DNA of 64,000 nt from Planctomycetota bacterium. GTDB lineage: Bacteria; Planctomycetota; GCA-002687715; DRQF01. Positions within the stretch are counted from its first letter, which is position 1; each line of letters begins with the position of its first letter. The position numbers and the translations under genes are program-made. Location of the stretch: contig JACKGY010000007.1 in NCBI GenBank assembly GCA_020639295.1, positions 186,001-250,000 on the forward strand, read 5' to 3'. Below the pieces are notes generated by a model, which was not told the DNA's origin, searched no databases, and saw only the letters and a list, made by a program, of their open reading frames with translations. Positions 54,807-63,012 of the stretch are shown here, piece after piece.

Positions 54807-56098
54807 GAGGCGGCGGCCTCCATTTCGGCGATGTCGATCTGGCCGGTGACAGCAGCGGTGATCAGCGCCTGGCGGTACTCCGCAAGGAGACGAATCAGGT
54901 CACGTGAAGTCCTGATCGTCCTATCAACCGCGGCGGTGTCCACCCGAATCCGATCGACAAGGCGATGCTGATCTTCCCGGGGTGGCATCACGACGAGAAG
55001 GCCCTTGGCAGTCTCGATGTTGAAGTGCCTCTGAATTGCACCATCAGAGCCTTCGACGAACTGTCGCTCCGTTACCGGCGAGTTCATCAAATAGCAGAGG
55101 TAGTGAGAGTCGAATTCATCGCTTTTCCGGATAACGATGAGGTCGATGCAATTGCAGTTGTCAAGCTCGGGTGGCACAACGGCTGTCGTCCCTGGCTGGC
55201 CCGTACGAACTGCTACGAGATCCCCTTCGTAGATTGCCGACTTGAGTAGCCCGAGATGACTCTCCTCTCGGATGTGAACTAGATCCTCGCCCCGGATGGT
55301 GCCCGGCCCTATGTTCAAGGACCGGAGCGCGGGGACACCAGACTCGGCATAGTGATCCGTGGGTCTCACGACGATTCCTACCGTGATCGCAGGCGTCGCG
55401 TACTTGAGTCGGATCAGTGTCCAATGCGCCGGAATCTCCCCGATCCACTCGATCCCCGAGTCCTTCATCGGCACGTTCGGATCGAGGCCCTTGGTGACCG
55501 CCTGGGTGATGAGCGCCTGCCGCTTCTCCTGGAGCAGCTCGATCAGCCGCTCCTTCTTCGCGATCAGGGCGTCGATCGCGGCGGTCTTGTGGTTGAGGAA
55601 GGAAGCTACTTGGTCTTGCCTACTCTCATCTGTGATCGGGATTGGGCACTCCCCCAGCGACTCCCGATTGATCTTCGGCATCGCAACTCGGTCTGATTCA
55701 AGCAGCGTGTAGCGGTAGAATCCTTCGGTCAGCATCGCCCAGTACAGGAACCACGCCGTCACGCCGGTTGCAGGGTGAATCGCATACACATCCGCGCTGC
55801 ATAGCCCACGCTGCGGCGCAATCGCGACCTTTCTCAAGGCCGGGCGGATCTTGCTGTAGATGATGTCGCCGGCCTCAACGACGTACTTGCCACTCTCGGC
55901 TCCCTGTTCGGCCGCTGTTGCGATTCCGAGCAACCGCCCCGTGTTTGATTCGATGTGATTCGGGGCATAAAGCGGAAGATCGCGGTACGGTCCGAGTTTC
56001 GGATCGACCTGGCCGCCGCGAATCCTTGCCGCGTGCTTGAATCGACGCGTCGTCCATCCCTCTGGCAAGTGCCCATGCCACGCCGAGTCGCTCGTCAT
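54803..56098 (-). CDS. hsdS: Type I restriction-modification specificity subunit
   Basis: 431 residues, the usual length. Two target-recognition domains (about 15-165 and 215-370) alternate with conserved helical spacers: FLNHKTAAIDALIAKKERLI (about 166-185) with LLQEKRQALITQAVTKGLDP, and a second coil near the C-terminus (LLAEYRQALITAAVTGQIDI). The motif DSGIEWIGEIPAHWTLIRLK (about 212-231) opens the second unit. It selects the DNA sequence for HsdM and HsdR. TRD segments are somewhat more AT-rich than the flanks, as expected for exchangeable domains. It overlaps both neighbours by four bases. Confidence 0.95.
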   Translation of the reverse strand: MTSDSAWHGHLPEGWTTRRFKHAARIRGGQVDPKLGPYRDLPLYAPNHIESNTGRLLGIATAAEQGAESGKYVVEAGDIIYSKIRPALRKVAIAPQRGLCSADVYAIHPATGVTAWFLYWAMLTEGFYRYTLLESDRVAMPKINRESLGECPIPITDESRQDQVASFLNHKTAAIDALIAKKERLIELLQEKRQALITQAVTKGLDPNVPMKDSGIEWIGEIPAHWTLIRLKYATPAITVGIVVRPTDHYAESGVPALRSLNIGPGTIRGEDLVHIREESHLGLLKSAIYEGDLVAVRTGQPGTTAVVPPELDNCNCIDLIVIRKSDEFDSHYLCYLMNSPVTERQFVEGSDGAIQRHFNIETAKGLLVVMPPREDQHRLVDRIRVDTAAVDRTIRTSRDLIRLLAEYRQALITAAVTGQIDIAEMEAAAS

Positions 56099-58137
56099 GC
56101 CAGCACCTCCCCCAACATCCCCTGGATTTCATCCTCCAGCTTCCGGATGTCGGCCTCGATCTCGGCGAGCTGCCTGAGCGGCGTGTACTTGTAGAAGTGC
56201 CGCGTGAAGGGAATCTCGTAGCCGATCTTCTCGCGCAACTCGTCCACCCAGGCGTCGGGCACGTGCGGCAGCACCTCGCGGGCAACGTAGTCCTCGACCT
56301 TCTCCGAGAGCGGGACGTTCTCGGTGTCCCGAAGGTCGGTGTCGGGCTCGGGGTTGCCGTTCTTGTCGAGGCAGACCTCGGCCTCCTCGTCGCGCTCGCC
56401 GAGCGCCCCAAGGATCGCCTTCTTCACCGGCGCGGGAACGGTGACGCCCGACGCCTTCATCGCGGCCTTGAGCGCCTTCTCGAAGGCCGGGCGGGACATC
56501 CAGACCTTTTTCGGGTCGAGGCTCGCCAGGGCCGCGATAATGGCCTCCTGGAGCGCCTGGCCCTCCTCGATCTCCTTCTGGCCAGCCGCGCCCTTCTTCT
56601 TGCTCTTGGCGAGGTTCTGGAACGGCTTCTGCTCTCTCAGCGCCTCGATCCGCTCCGGCGACGCCTGGAACGAGAGCTTGAGTGGCCGTTCGACCGTGAT
56701 CTTGCGGAAACCGAAGTCCTCGTTCCGGAAGATCTTCGAGGCCTCGCCCTCCTCGAATTCGCCGACGATGCGCGAGAGCTCGAGGATATGCTCCACGGCC
56801 AGTTCCTTCCGCTTGTTCCCGAGCGACTTCCGCATCTTCTGAAAGCGGTCGACGCCGTTCACGAGCTGGACCTTGCCGCGGCGCTCGGCAGGCTTTCGGT
56901 TCGTCACCAGCCAGACGTAGGTGTTGATGCCGGTGTTGAAGAAGAGCTGGTCCGGAAGGGCCACGATGGCCTCCAGCCAGTCGTTCTCGATGATCCATCG
57001 GCGGATCTCGCTCTCGCCCGAGCCCGCGTCCCCGGTGAAAAGCGGCGAGCCGTTGAAGACGATGGCGATCCGGCTGCCACCCTCCTCTACCGGCTTCATC
57101 TTCGAGATCATGTGCTGGAGGAAAAGGAAGGAGCCGTCGTTGATGCGCGGGAGCCCGGCGCCGAAACGCCCGGCGTGGCCCATGCTCTCGTGCTCGTCAC
57201 GGACCGCCTTCTCGACCTTCTTCCATTCCACGCCGAAGGGCGGGTTCGAAAGCATGTAGTCGAACTTCTCGCCTCGGAGCCCGTCTTCGCTGAAGCTGTT
57301 GCCGCGGCGGATGTTCTCGGGGTTCACCCCCTTGATCAGCATGTCCGCCTTGCAGATGGCGTAGGACTCGTCGTTCAGCTCCTGGCCAAAGACGACGAGG
57401 CCGCCGTCGGGGTTCAGCTCGTGGAGGTAGTCCTGGGCTACCGAGAGCATGCCGCCCGTGCCGCAGGCCGGGTCGTAGAGCGTCCGCACGGTCCCCTTCT
57501 TCCGGAGGATGCCCCCATCCTCGACAAAGAGGAGATTCACCATCAGGCGGATGACCTCACGGGGCGTGAAGTGCTCTCCGGCCGTCTCGTTCGACTGCTC
57601 CGCGAACCTCCGGATCAGGTCCTCGAAGATCGAGCCCATCATGTGGTTGGGCACGGCCTCGGGGTGGAGATCGACCGCGGCGAAGCGCTTGACCACCAGG
57701 AGGAGGATGTTGGCGTCGTCGAGCTTGGTGATCTGCTCCGGGATCTTGAAGCGCTCGACCAGGATCTCGCGGACGTCGGCGCTGAAGCCATTGATGTAGG
57801 CGAGGAGGTTCGCGCCGATGTGGTTCGGATCGTCGAGGAGCCGGGCGAAGTCGAGCTTCGAGGTGTTGTGGAAGCTGAAGCCGGTGATCCGCTGGAGGAT
57901 GGGTCCAAGGTTCTTGATGTCGCCCCCGGAAAGCTTGGCGTGCCGCTCCAGCACCTTCTCCTTCGTGTCGGCGAGGACGCAGTCGAGGCGGCGGAGCACC
58001 GTGAACGGGAGGATCACCTTGCCGTAGTCGTGCTGTTTGTAGTCGCCGCGGAGGAGATCGGCGATCGCCCAGAGGAAGTTGCTGGCCTCGCCAAATGACT
58101 GGAACTGCCGGACGTGCCGGGCCTTCGGGCTGCTCAT
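56095..58137 (-). CDS. hsdM: Type I restriction-modification DNA methyltransferase subunit
   Basis: 680 residues from the ATG at 58137 (MSSPKARHVRQFQSFGEASN). The N-terminal helical domain is followed by the N6-adenine methyltransferase core: YDPACGTGGMLSVAQDYLHE (motif I, about 220-239) and FDYMLSNPPFGVEWKKVEKA (motif IV, NPPF, about 292-311). EHFTPREVIRLMVNLL lies just before motif I. The C-terminal 200 residues are an extended helical tail. It methylates adenine at host sites and is required by HsdR. It is the first gene of hsdM-hsdS-hsdR-membrane protein. Confidence 0.96.
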   Translation of the reverse strand: MSSPKARHVRQFQSFGEASNFLWAIADLLRGDYKQHDYGKVILPFTVLRRLDCVLADTKEKVLERHAKLSGGDIKNLGPILQRITGFSFHNTSKLDFARLLDDPNHIGANLLAYINGFSADVREILVERFKIPEQITKLDDANILLLVVKRFAAVDLHPEAVPNHMMGSIFEDLIRRFAEQSNETAGEHFTPREVIRLMVNLLFVEDGGILRKKGTVRTLYDPACGTGGMLSVAQDYLHELNPDGGLVVFGQELNDESYAICKADMLIKGVNPENIRRGNSFSEDGLRGEKFDYMLSNPPFGVEWKKVEKAVRDEHESMGHAGRFGAGLPRINDGSFLFLQHMISKMKPVEEGGSRIAIVFNGSPLFTGDAGSGESEIRRWIIENDWLEAIVALPDQLFFNTGINTYVWLVTNRKPAERRGKVQLVNGVDRFQKMRKSLGNKRKELAVEHILELSRIVGEFEEGEASKIFRNEDFGFRKITVERPLKLSFQASPERIEALREQKPFQNLAKSKKKGAAGQKEIEEGQALQEAIIAALASLDPKKVWMSRPAFEKALKAAMKASGVTVPAPVKKAILGALGERDEEAEVCLDKNGNPEPDTDLRDTENVPLSEKVEDYVAREVLPHVPDAWVDELREKIGYEIPFTRHFYKYTPLRQLAEIEADIRKLEDEIQGMLGEVLA

Positions 58138-58346
58138 GCTGTCGAATCTCGTTGCGCCAGATCGATCCTGCGGACTCCCCCGCCGGTGTCCAGGATCGTA
58201 CCGGCGGGGTCCCAGTAGTCCAGTCCTGAACAGCCGTGGTGGCACCTGGCGAACACAAGCGCCTGTTGACCGCTGGAACCGGCTCGGCTCAGATTCCTCC
58301 GTTAGCCGGCCCCCGAGTGCCGCGCCGAGGTAGGTAGGAGCATTCC

Positions 58347-58661
58347 ATGGAACTCGACAAGATCATGACGCCCGAGGAGCAGTCTGCCGCCGGAGTCTCG
58401 AAGCTGACCGAGAGCGAGAAGCAAGCCTTGGGCACCTGGGCCCTGCGCGTTTTCGGGCTCGGCCAGCACACGACCGGAGAGATCGAGAAGATCAAGTACG
58501 CTGGGCGCCTTATCGTCCTCGATGACGGCAGCCGTTTCGAGGTCGACGATCTCGACGCGGACACCGCCGACGGGTGGCTTGCAGGCGACCGCGTGGTCGT
58601 CATTGAAGACGAGATGTTCAGGCTCGACGAGCTCGAGAAGGTCTCCGTGGAGCGAGAGTAG
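58347..58661 (+). CDS. Small conserved-type protein, function unknown
   Basis: 104 residues, preceded by TAGGAG. The N-terminal 45 residues are helical; the C-terminal half has a small beta-barrel pattern (GRLIVLDDGSRFEVDDLDAD, then WLAGDRVVVIEDEMFRL). I recognise a recurrent bacterial pattern of unknown function, not a named family. It is divergent from hsdM with 209 bases between them, so the two could share a promoter region. Confidence 0.6.
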   Translation: MELDKIMTPEEQSAAGVSKLTESEKQALGTWALRVFGLGQHTTGEIEKIKYAGRLIVLDDGSRFEVDDLDADTADGWLAGDRVVVIEDEMFRLDELEKVSVERE

Positions 58662-58753
58662 GCTGGCCGCACAGATCGAGGTCGGGCGGCATCCCCTCGG
58701 CATAGCGCAATCTCCGCGGCGAGCGAAAGCCACCGCCCGCCTGGGTTGCCTAC

Positions 58754-59515
58754 TCAGCCCACACCCAGCGCGAGCGATTGCATCTCCCCCCGGCTCCAGA
58801 GGCCGGGTTCCTCGCTCAGCCAGTGAACGTCGAGGAGGCCCGTCTCGAAGGTGTAACCCGTTCGACGGTAGGCGATCTCGGCGAGGCAACGGCTCCAGCC
58901 ATCGAGCCAGGCTATCAGTTCTCCCCGCTGCCGATCGTCGCCGTGGAAGACGACATAGAGATCGATGTCGCTGGCCGGTCCCGCAGCGCCCCCCTGGGTG
59001 CTACCTCCCAAGAACAGGGCGCTCACGGCATATCGTTGGGCGTCCATCCGGCTTGCGATCAGCCGCGCCTGTTCCTCGCGCCAACGCCAATGCTCCGGAC
59101 GGGCCGGGACCCGCATGCCCAGGAGTTCCGTCTGCTTCCATTCGAGGAAGCCGCTCAAGCGCTCGGCGATACTCCCGAGCAAGACCGACTCCTCGGTCAG
59201 AAAGCTCGGATCGTCTGGCTCGGAATTCTCGATGCGACGGGAGACGTCCACCGCCCCGACCGGGACACCCCAGAGACGAATCGGCTCGCTGATGATCGGG
59301 GAGCGCTCGTCGAAGCCCGTACCCACGTAGTCGCGACCAAAGAATCGGATGCGCCCCGCGGTCTTCTCGGGATCGAGCCAACCAGCGGGGATGGCCGCCA
59401 GGACCTGCTCGAAAACGACCTCGATGCCCTCCTCGCGATGCGCTACGGCTTCACCTACCCGATAGAGGCAGCGAAGCTCCTTCTCACGCTCCCGCAGAGC
59501 GGACACATCATTCAT
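58754..59515 (-). CDS. GAF-like domain fused to a nucleotidyltransferase domain
   Basis: 253 residues. The N-terminal part (about 1-130) resembles GAF sensor segments of histidine kinases (LREREKELRCLYRVGEAVAH, AAIPAGWLDPEKTAGRIRFF, VPVGAVDVSRR). The C-terminal part (about 140-253) has the MNT-type nucleotidyltransferase motif FLGGSTQGGAAGPASDIDLY (about 168-187), matching GSxxxG...SDIDL, with two metal-binding Asp. The combination is unusual. Stand-alone MNT proteins often pair with HEPN toxins and AMPylate them, but no HEPN gene is next to it. It is convergent with the 104-residue gene. Confidence 0.7.
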   Translation of the reverse strand: MNDVSALREREKELRCLYRVGEAVAHREEGIEVVFEQVLAAIPAGWLDPEKTAGRIRFFGRDYVGTGFDERSPIISEPIRLWGVPVGAVDVSRRIENSEPDDPSFLTEESVLLGSIAERLSGFLEWKQTELLGMRVPARPEHWRWREEQARLIASRMDAQRYAVSALFLGGSTQGGAAGPASDIDLYVVFHGDDRQRGELIAWLDGWSRCLAEIAYRRTGYTFETGLLDVHWLSEEPGLWSRGEMQSLALGVG

Positions 59516-59987
59516 GGCGAGCCCCTCAAACGATCGATGCCGCTCGACACCGCGTCGCTACGGCGAGATGAGGCATTCTGTCGGGTCATGATGCCCTTTC
59601 AATCCCGGTGCGATGCCGCGCCGCATGAGACGAAGAGAAAAGAGCCCCCCGATCGTTCGACCGGGGGGCTCCGCTGGCCGGAGATAAGATTTCAGGCGTG
59701 TAGAGGAAGGAAGGTCGCAGCCAGCTCAACCAGGTCTGCAGCCCTGGTCGTGATCGTGCTTGGCGCGAAGTTAGACGTCGTCGGCGTCATACCGCACGCC
59801 GCCGCGACATCCTCGCACCCGGCCGGCCGTCAGGCAAATGCGTTCGGGAGCGGGTGCTTCGCGGTCTACGGGTCTCCACCTATGCGCAGGCGCTCGACTT
59901 GAAGAAGCCGCAGCCGGATTGACAACGGGCTCCACGACGTGGACGATCTGGGCTCAGGCTCTCAGGCAGAGATCCCGGATCAACGCG
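59516..59987. other. Intergenic region with hairpin and possible small ORF
   Basis: No clear gene. On the minus strand, a 32-codon frame at 59692-59790 (MTPTTSNFAPSTITTRAADL.., ending at TGA) lies about 20 bases before a strong hairpin at 59642-59671, so a small transcript or a gene remnant is possible. The rest up to the Mrr start shows nothing I can name. Confidence 0.35.
59642..59671 (-). terminator. Minus-strand Rho-independent terminator without an obvious gene
   Basis: A 9-bp perfect stem (GAGCCCCCC / GGGGGGCTC) is followed on the minus strand by TTTTCTCTTC. The nearest annotated minus-strand gene starts downstream of it (59515), so it must end a transcript that begins somewhere in 59672-59987 or further right. 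Confidence 0.7.
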
Positions 59988-60914
59988 ATGACGATTCCCG
60001 ACTACCAGACCTGCATGCTCCCGCTGCTGGAGCTGGCCGCGGACGGTCAGCTGCACCCGATCAAGGATGCGACCGCCGTGCTCGCCAACCGCTTCGGGCT
60101 GACCGAGGAAGAGCGGGAAGAGCGACTTCCAAGCGGCCAGATGACCGTGATCCGGAGCAGGGTTGGCTGGGCGAAGTCCTACCTGTGCAAGGCGGGGCTC
60201 CTCGAACTTCCGATGCGCGGCCGTTTCCGGATCACCGAGCGAGGTCGTCAGGTGTTCGCGGAGCGACCGGAACGAATCAATGTGACCTACCTCCGGCGAT
60301 TTCCGGAGTTCGTCGAATTCGTCGAATCGAGCCGGAAGGGCTCCGGCGCGTCTTCTCCGGTCAAATCAGTCGTCGGGCCGTCCGACGAGCCCGAAACGCC
60401 GAACGAGCGACTCCACTCGGCCCACCGAGAGCTCCGCGACGCGCTCGCGAATGATCTTCTGGCCGAGATCAAGGCGCGGACCCCCGGCTTCTTCGAGCAG
60501 CTCGTCGTCGATCTCCTGGTCAAGATGGGCTACGGCGGCAACCAGCTCGACGCGGGACGATCCGTCGGCAAGAGCGGCGACGGGGGGATCGACGGCGTGA
60601 TCAAAGAAGACCGCCTCGGCCTCGACGCCATCTACATCCAGGCGAAGAGGTGGGACTCGAATACGGTCGGGCGGCCGGAGATCCAGAAATTCGTCGGCGC
60701 GCTCCACGGGCAGCGGGCCAAGAAAGGCGTCTTCATCACGACCTCGACGTTCTCGGCCGAGGCCCGCGCCTATGTCAGCACGATCGATGCGAAGGTAGTC
60801 CTCATCGACGGGACCGAGCTCGCCGGCCTCATGATCGACTTCGGGGTAGGCGTTTCGACGACGGAGATCTACGAGGTCAAACAGATCGATCAGGACTACT
60901 TCGCCGAGGATTAG
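59988..60914 (+). CDS. Mrr-like restriction endonuclease
   Basis: 308 residues from the ATG at 59988 (MTIPDYQTCMLPLLELAADG). The N-terminal winged-helix domain (about 1-95) is that of Mrr_N. A linker follows. The catalytic domain (about 165-305) has FFEQLVVDLLVKMGYGG, then GDGGIDGVIKEDRLGLDAIY and IQAKRW, giving the D...QAK nuclease site (about 203-225), and GVFITTSTFSAEARAYVS. Mrr enzymes cleave DNA carrying modified bases. It is part of the defence-gene group of element 1. Confidence 0.92.
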   Translation: MTIPDYQTCMLPLLELAADGQLHPIKDATAVLANRFGLTEEEREERLPSGQMTVIRSRVGWAKSYLCKAGLLELPMRGRFRITERGRQVFAERPERINVTYLRRFPEFVEFVESSRKGSGASSPVKSVVGPSDEPETPNERLHSAHRELRDALANDLLAEIKARTPGFFEQLVVDLLVKMGYGGNQLDAGRSVGKSGDGGIDGVIKEDRLGLDAIYIQAKRWDSNTVGRPEIQKFVGALHGQRAKKGVFITTSTFSAEARAYVSTIDAKVVLIDGTELAGLMIDFGVGVSTTEIYEVKQIDQDYFAED

Positions 60915-61003
60915 GCGATCAAGACGGAGTTCGCAGGCATGTGAGTCCTCGCCTCCGAACAAAGCGAGAGAGCCTTGCGTCAGCACCAGTACTTGGAGTG
61001 ATT

Positions 61004-61636
61004 ATGGACATTAACGAGAAGGACAAGCAGAGGTTCAGGTTGCTCGCCGCCCTCTACGAGATCACGAATGGCGATCCCATGAAATTGGTTGATCAATGGA
61101 AACTCGGAACAGAGCTGGGACTTGACCGAGACACCACCAGTCTCAGTTGCCGATATCTCAGCGGAGAAGGGTTGATCGAACCGCGCGCTATCGGCGGAAT
61201 GATCGGGATCACGCATGATGGTGTGCGGGAAGTAGAGGATGCACAGAGACATCCGGACAAGCCTACGGACCATTTCCCCTCCAACGTCATCAACATCCTC
61301 AACATCAACGCCCCGGTCACCGGGTCTGCCATTGCCCAGGGCAGCGAAGGATCGAGACAGTCGGTTCACATTGAGCGCGAACGAACCGGACAGATCCGCG
61401 CAGTACTCGAAGAGATCAAAGCTGCGATGGACCAACTAGGACTCGATCAGAACCGGCGCGAGGAGCTTACTGCAGACATCGAGTCGGCCCAGGCTCAGCT
61501 CGAATCGCCCAAGCCGAAGCGAACGATTGTCAGAGAGTGCTTGTCATCCGTGAGGTCGGTCCTTGAGGGGGTCGCCGCCAACGTCTTGGCTCACGGGCTT
61601 GTTCAGAAGCTCGCAGCGGTTCTTGGGTCGCTTTGA
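61004..61636 (+). CDS. Winged-helix protein of defence-island type
   Basis: 210 residues from the ATG at 61004, preceded by TTGGAG. The N-terminal 80 residues form a winged helix (RFRLLAALYEITNGDPMKLV, LGTELGLDRDTTSLSCRYLS, MIGITHDGVREVEDA). The centre has a Gly/Ser/Asn-rich stretch with NINAPVTGSAIAQGSEGSRQ, the NN..GS..Q pattern common in phage-defence-associated proteins. The C-terminal 90 residues are helical (LTADIESAQAQLESPKPKRT, IVRECLSSVRSVLEGVAANV). Similar layouts occur in AbiTii-associated proteins, but the function here is not known. It follows the Mrr gene by about 90 bases. Confidence 0.7.
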   Translation: MDINEKDKQRFRLLAALYEITNGDPMKLVDQWKLGTELGLDRDTTSLSCRYLSGEGLIEPRAIGGMIGITHDGVREVEDAQRHPDKPTDHFPSNVINILNINAPVTGSAIAQGSEGSRQSVHIERERTGQIRAVLEEIKAAMDQLGLDQNRREELTADIESAQAQLESPKPKRTIVRECLSSVRSVLEGVAANVLAHGLVQKLAAVLGSL

Positions 61637-61730
61637 ACCGCCGGCATCGCGCGAGCGGTGGCCGCGGGAGCGGGGATTCTGCCATCGCAGCCGGAAGGCA
61701 CGGCCTTCCACGGCGTGGGCCGGCTGAAGT

Positions 61731-61765
61731 GGAGAGTGTTTCGAACAGAGCCACGCCGCCTCCAC
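61731..61765. repeat. Right-end repeat of element 1
   Basis: 35 bp running from GGAGAGTGTTTCGAACAGAG to the core CGCCGCCTCCAC. It matches 63666-63700 at 34 of 35 positions. Its last 12 bases equal the ssrA 3' end. It contains the palindrome TGTTTCGAACA. Confidence 0.85.
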
Positions 61766-62090
61766 TTCGGGTTCTCACGAACCCCTCTCCAACAAGAACC
61801 GCCCTGCCGGATCACCCCTGGCAGGGCGGCTTCCTTTTCGCGCTGCAAGCGCCACGATGCGCGCACGTTGCGATTCGCACCTACGCGATGGCACTCATCA
61901 AGCGGGACTTGCTCGCCGCGACAAGGGCCGCCATCGAGCCCCGAAGCCGCCCCTACTCCGCTCTCTCTCTCCGTTTTCTCGGGACTTCGCCCACCTCGTC
62001 CCGCTTTCGGGAGATCTTTATTCCCAATGACTTATGACCGCCGTCATTTTCGGAAGTTCAACTCACGCGGCGAGAAGACGGCGTGGCTCT
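61755..62090 (+). repeat. Left-end module, copy B
   Basis: Core GCCGCCTCCAC, then a hairpin at 61798-61829 (ACCGCCCTGCC / GGCAGGGCGG) with TTCCTTTTC after it. This is followed by diverged counterparts of the copy A flank: GGGAC/GTCCC at 61981-62002 and AATGAC/GTCATT at 62026-62048, both hairpins at positions equivalent to those of copy A. No convincing gene is seen from 61637 to 62220. Confidence 0.7.
61798..61838 (+). terminator. Hairpin and T-tract of left-end module B
   Basis: Stem of 10 bp (CCGCCCTGCC / GGCAGGGCGG) followed by CTTCCTTTTC. Same design as the hairpins at 37653 and 63734. Confidence 0.75.
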
Positions 62091-62229
62091 GCTCGGACTC
62101 TCGGCCGGCCTGCAGCCCTCATCACGTCTTGGCTCCCACATCGAAGCCTCCTCTCAGCCCACAAAGGGGCGTCTGGGATGAATCGGCCCGGGTTTCCCGG
62201 AGACCACTTCTCTTGGGAGAATGGTCGTC

Positions 62230-62550
62230 ATGGGAAGAATGAGCAAGTACTCGGCGGAGGTTCGCGAAAGAGCCGTCCGCATGGTCATGGAGCATCGGGC
62301 CGAGCACGCTTCCGAATGGGAGGCGATCTGCTCGATCGCGGCGAAGATCGGCTGCTCGGCCGAGACGCTTCGGAAGTGGAAGCGGAGGGCCGAGGTGGAC
62401 GGGGGCAGTCGTGACGGAGTCACGACTGCCGAGCGGCAGCGCGTGAAGGAACTCGAGCGCGAGAATCGCGAGCTTCGGCGCGCCAACCTGATCCTTCGCC
62501 AAGCCTCCGCGTATTTCGCCCAGGCGGAGCTCGACCGCCGACAGAAGTGA
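62230..62550 (+). CDS. IS3-family transposase OrfA
   Basis: 106 residues from the ATG at 62230, preferred over the ATG at 62221 because GGGAGA then lies at a normal distance and the family usually begins MGR.SKY. It has the IS3 OrfA layout: HTH (MSKYSAEVRERAVRMVMEHR, then AAKIGCSAETLRKWKRRAEV) and a leucine-zipper-like helix (VKELERENRELRRANLILRQ). OrfA binds the ends and is fused to OrfB by frameshifting in active elements. The downstream orfB is truncated, so this copy cannot transpose alone. Confidence 0.88.
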   Translation: MGRMSKYSAEVRERAVRMVMEHRAEHASEWEAICSIAAKIGCSAETLRKWKRRAEVDGGSRDGVTTAERQRVKELERENRELRRANLILRQASAYFAQAELDRRQK

Positions 62551-62612
62551 TGGTCCGCTTCATCGACGAGCGTCGCGATGAGCATGGGGTCGAGGAGGAC
62601 CAGAAGGTGTGA
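62550..62612 (+). pseudogene. IS3 OrfB remnant
   Basis: ATG overlapping the orfA stop (TGATG). It codes MVRFIDERRDEHGVE, the usual first residues of IS3 OrfB, then loses similarity and stops. The rest of orfB, including the DDE domain, is missing. The following 62613-62709 shows nothing I can identify. Confidence 0.7.
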
Positions 62613-62709
62613 GAGCAGCGTGATCAAAGACATGGAGACGGTTCCAGCGGGGCGGGTTTCGACCGTCTCGGCGAGGCCGATGAGGCGCCTCCGCGACCGG
62701 GAGGTTGAT

Positions 62710-62730
62710 CCAGATACCATGATCTGGTAT
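62710..62730 (+). promoter_or_regulatory. Palindromic operator upstream of parD
   Basis: Two nested perfect inverted repeats, CCAGAT..ATCTGG and ATACCA..TGGTAT, lie about 30 bases before the parD start. This is the expected position for ParD ribbon-helix-helix autoregulation. Confidence 0.65.
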
Positions 62731-62757
62731 TCTTCCGAAGCAACCACGGAGCCTCGC

Positions 62758-63012
62758 ATGGCCAAGAACACGTCCTTCATCCTGGGTGACCACTTCGACG
62801 CCTTCGTGTCGGAGCAGGTCGAGTCCGGCCGGTACAAGAACGCCACCGACGTCATTCGCTCGGGCCTGCGCCTCCTTGAAGATCGCGAGGCGCGGATGAA
62901 GGCGGTGCGAAAGGCGCTCGAGGACGGCGAGCTGAGCGGCGTCGCCGGCCCTCTGGATCTCGCGGAGATCAAGCGCCAGGCTCGCAAGGATGCCGGACTG
63001 CCCTCGACCTGA
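62758..63012 (+). CDS. parD: ParD-family antitoxin
   Basis: 84 residues from the ATG at 62758 (MAKNTSFILGDHFDAFVSEQ), preceded by GGAG. The N-terminal ribbon-helix-helix (TSFILGDHFDAFVSEQVESG, then RYKNATDVIRSGLRLLEDRE) is typical of ParD, and the C-terminal helix (LDLAEIKRQARKDAGLPST) is the toxin-binding tail. It neutralises ParE and represses the operon. The stop overlaps the parE start (TGATG). Confidence 0.92.
   Translation: MAKNTSFILGDHFDAFVSEQVESGRYKNATDVIRSGLRLLEDREARMKAVRKALEDGELSGVAGPLDLAEIKRQARKDAGLPST

Larger units (their letters stand above)
37621..61765. mobile_element. Putative integrated element 1 at ssrA (about 24 kb)
   Basis: Bounded on the left by the ssrA 3' end and on the right by a recurrence of its last 12 bases (61754-61765). 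Content is accessory throughout: protease/membrane pair, recombinase module, truncated tyrosine recombinase, IS21, type I restriction-modification, Mrr, and others. Base composition around 37850-40700 is visibly more AT-rich than the core genome. Which recombinase inserted it is not known; a serine recombinase and a broken tyrosine recombinase are both inside. Confidence 0.6.

Noticed and set aside
56197..58098. 633-codon plus-strand open frame
   Set aside because: Antisense to hsdM; no recognisable domains.
61731..61765. tRNA fragment suggested by the TTCGAA stretch
   Set aside because: No T-arm stem or other tRNA arms can be formed. It is better explained as a repeat at the element end.
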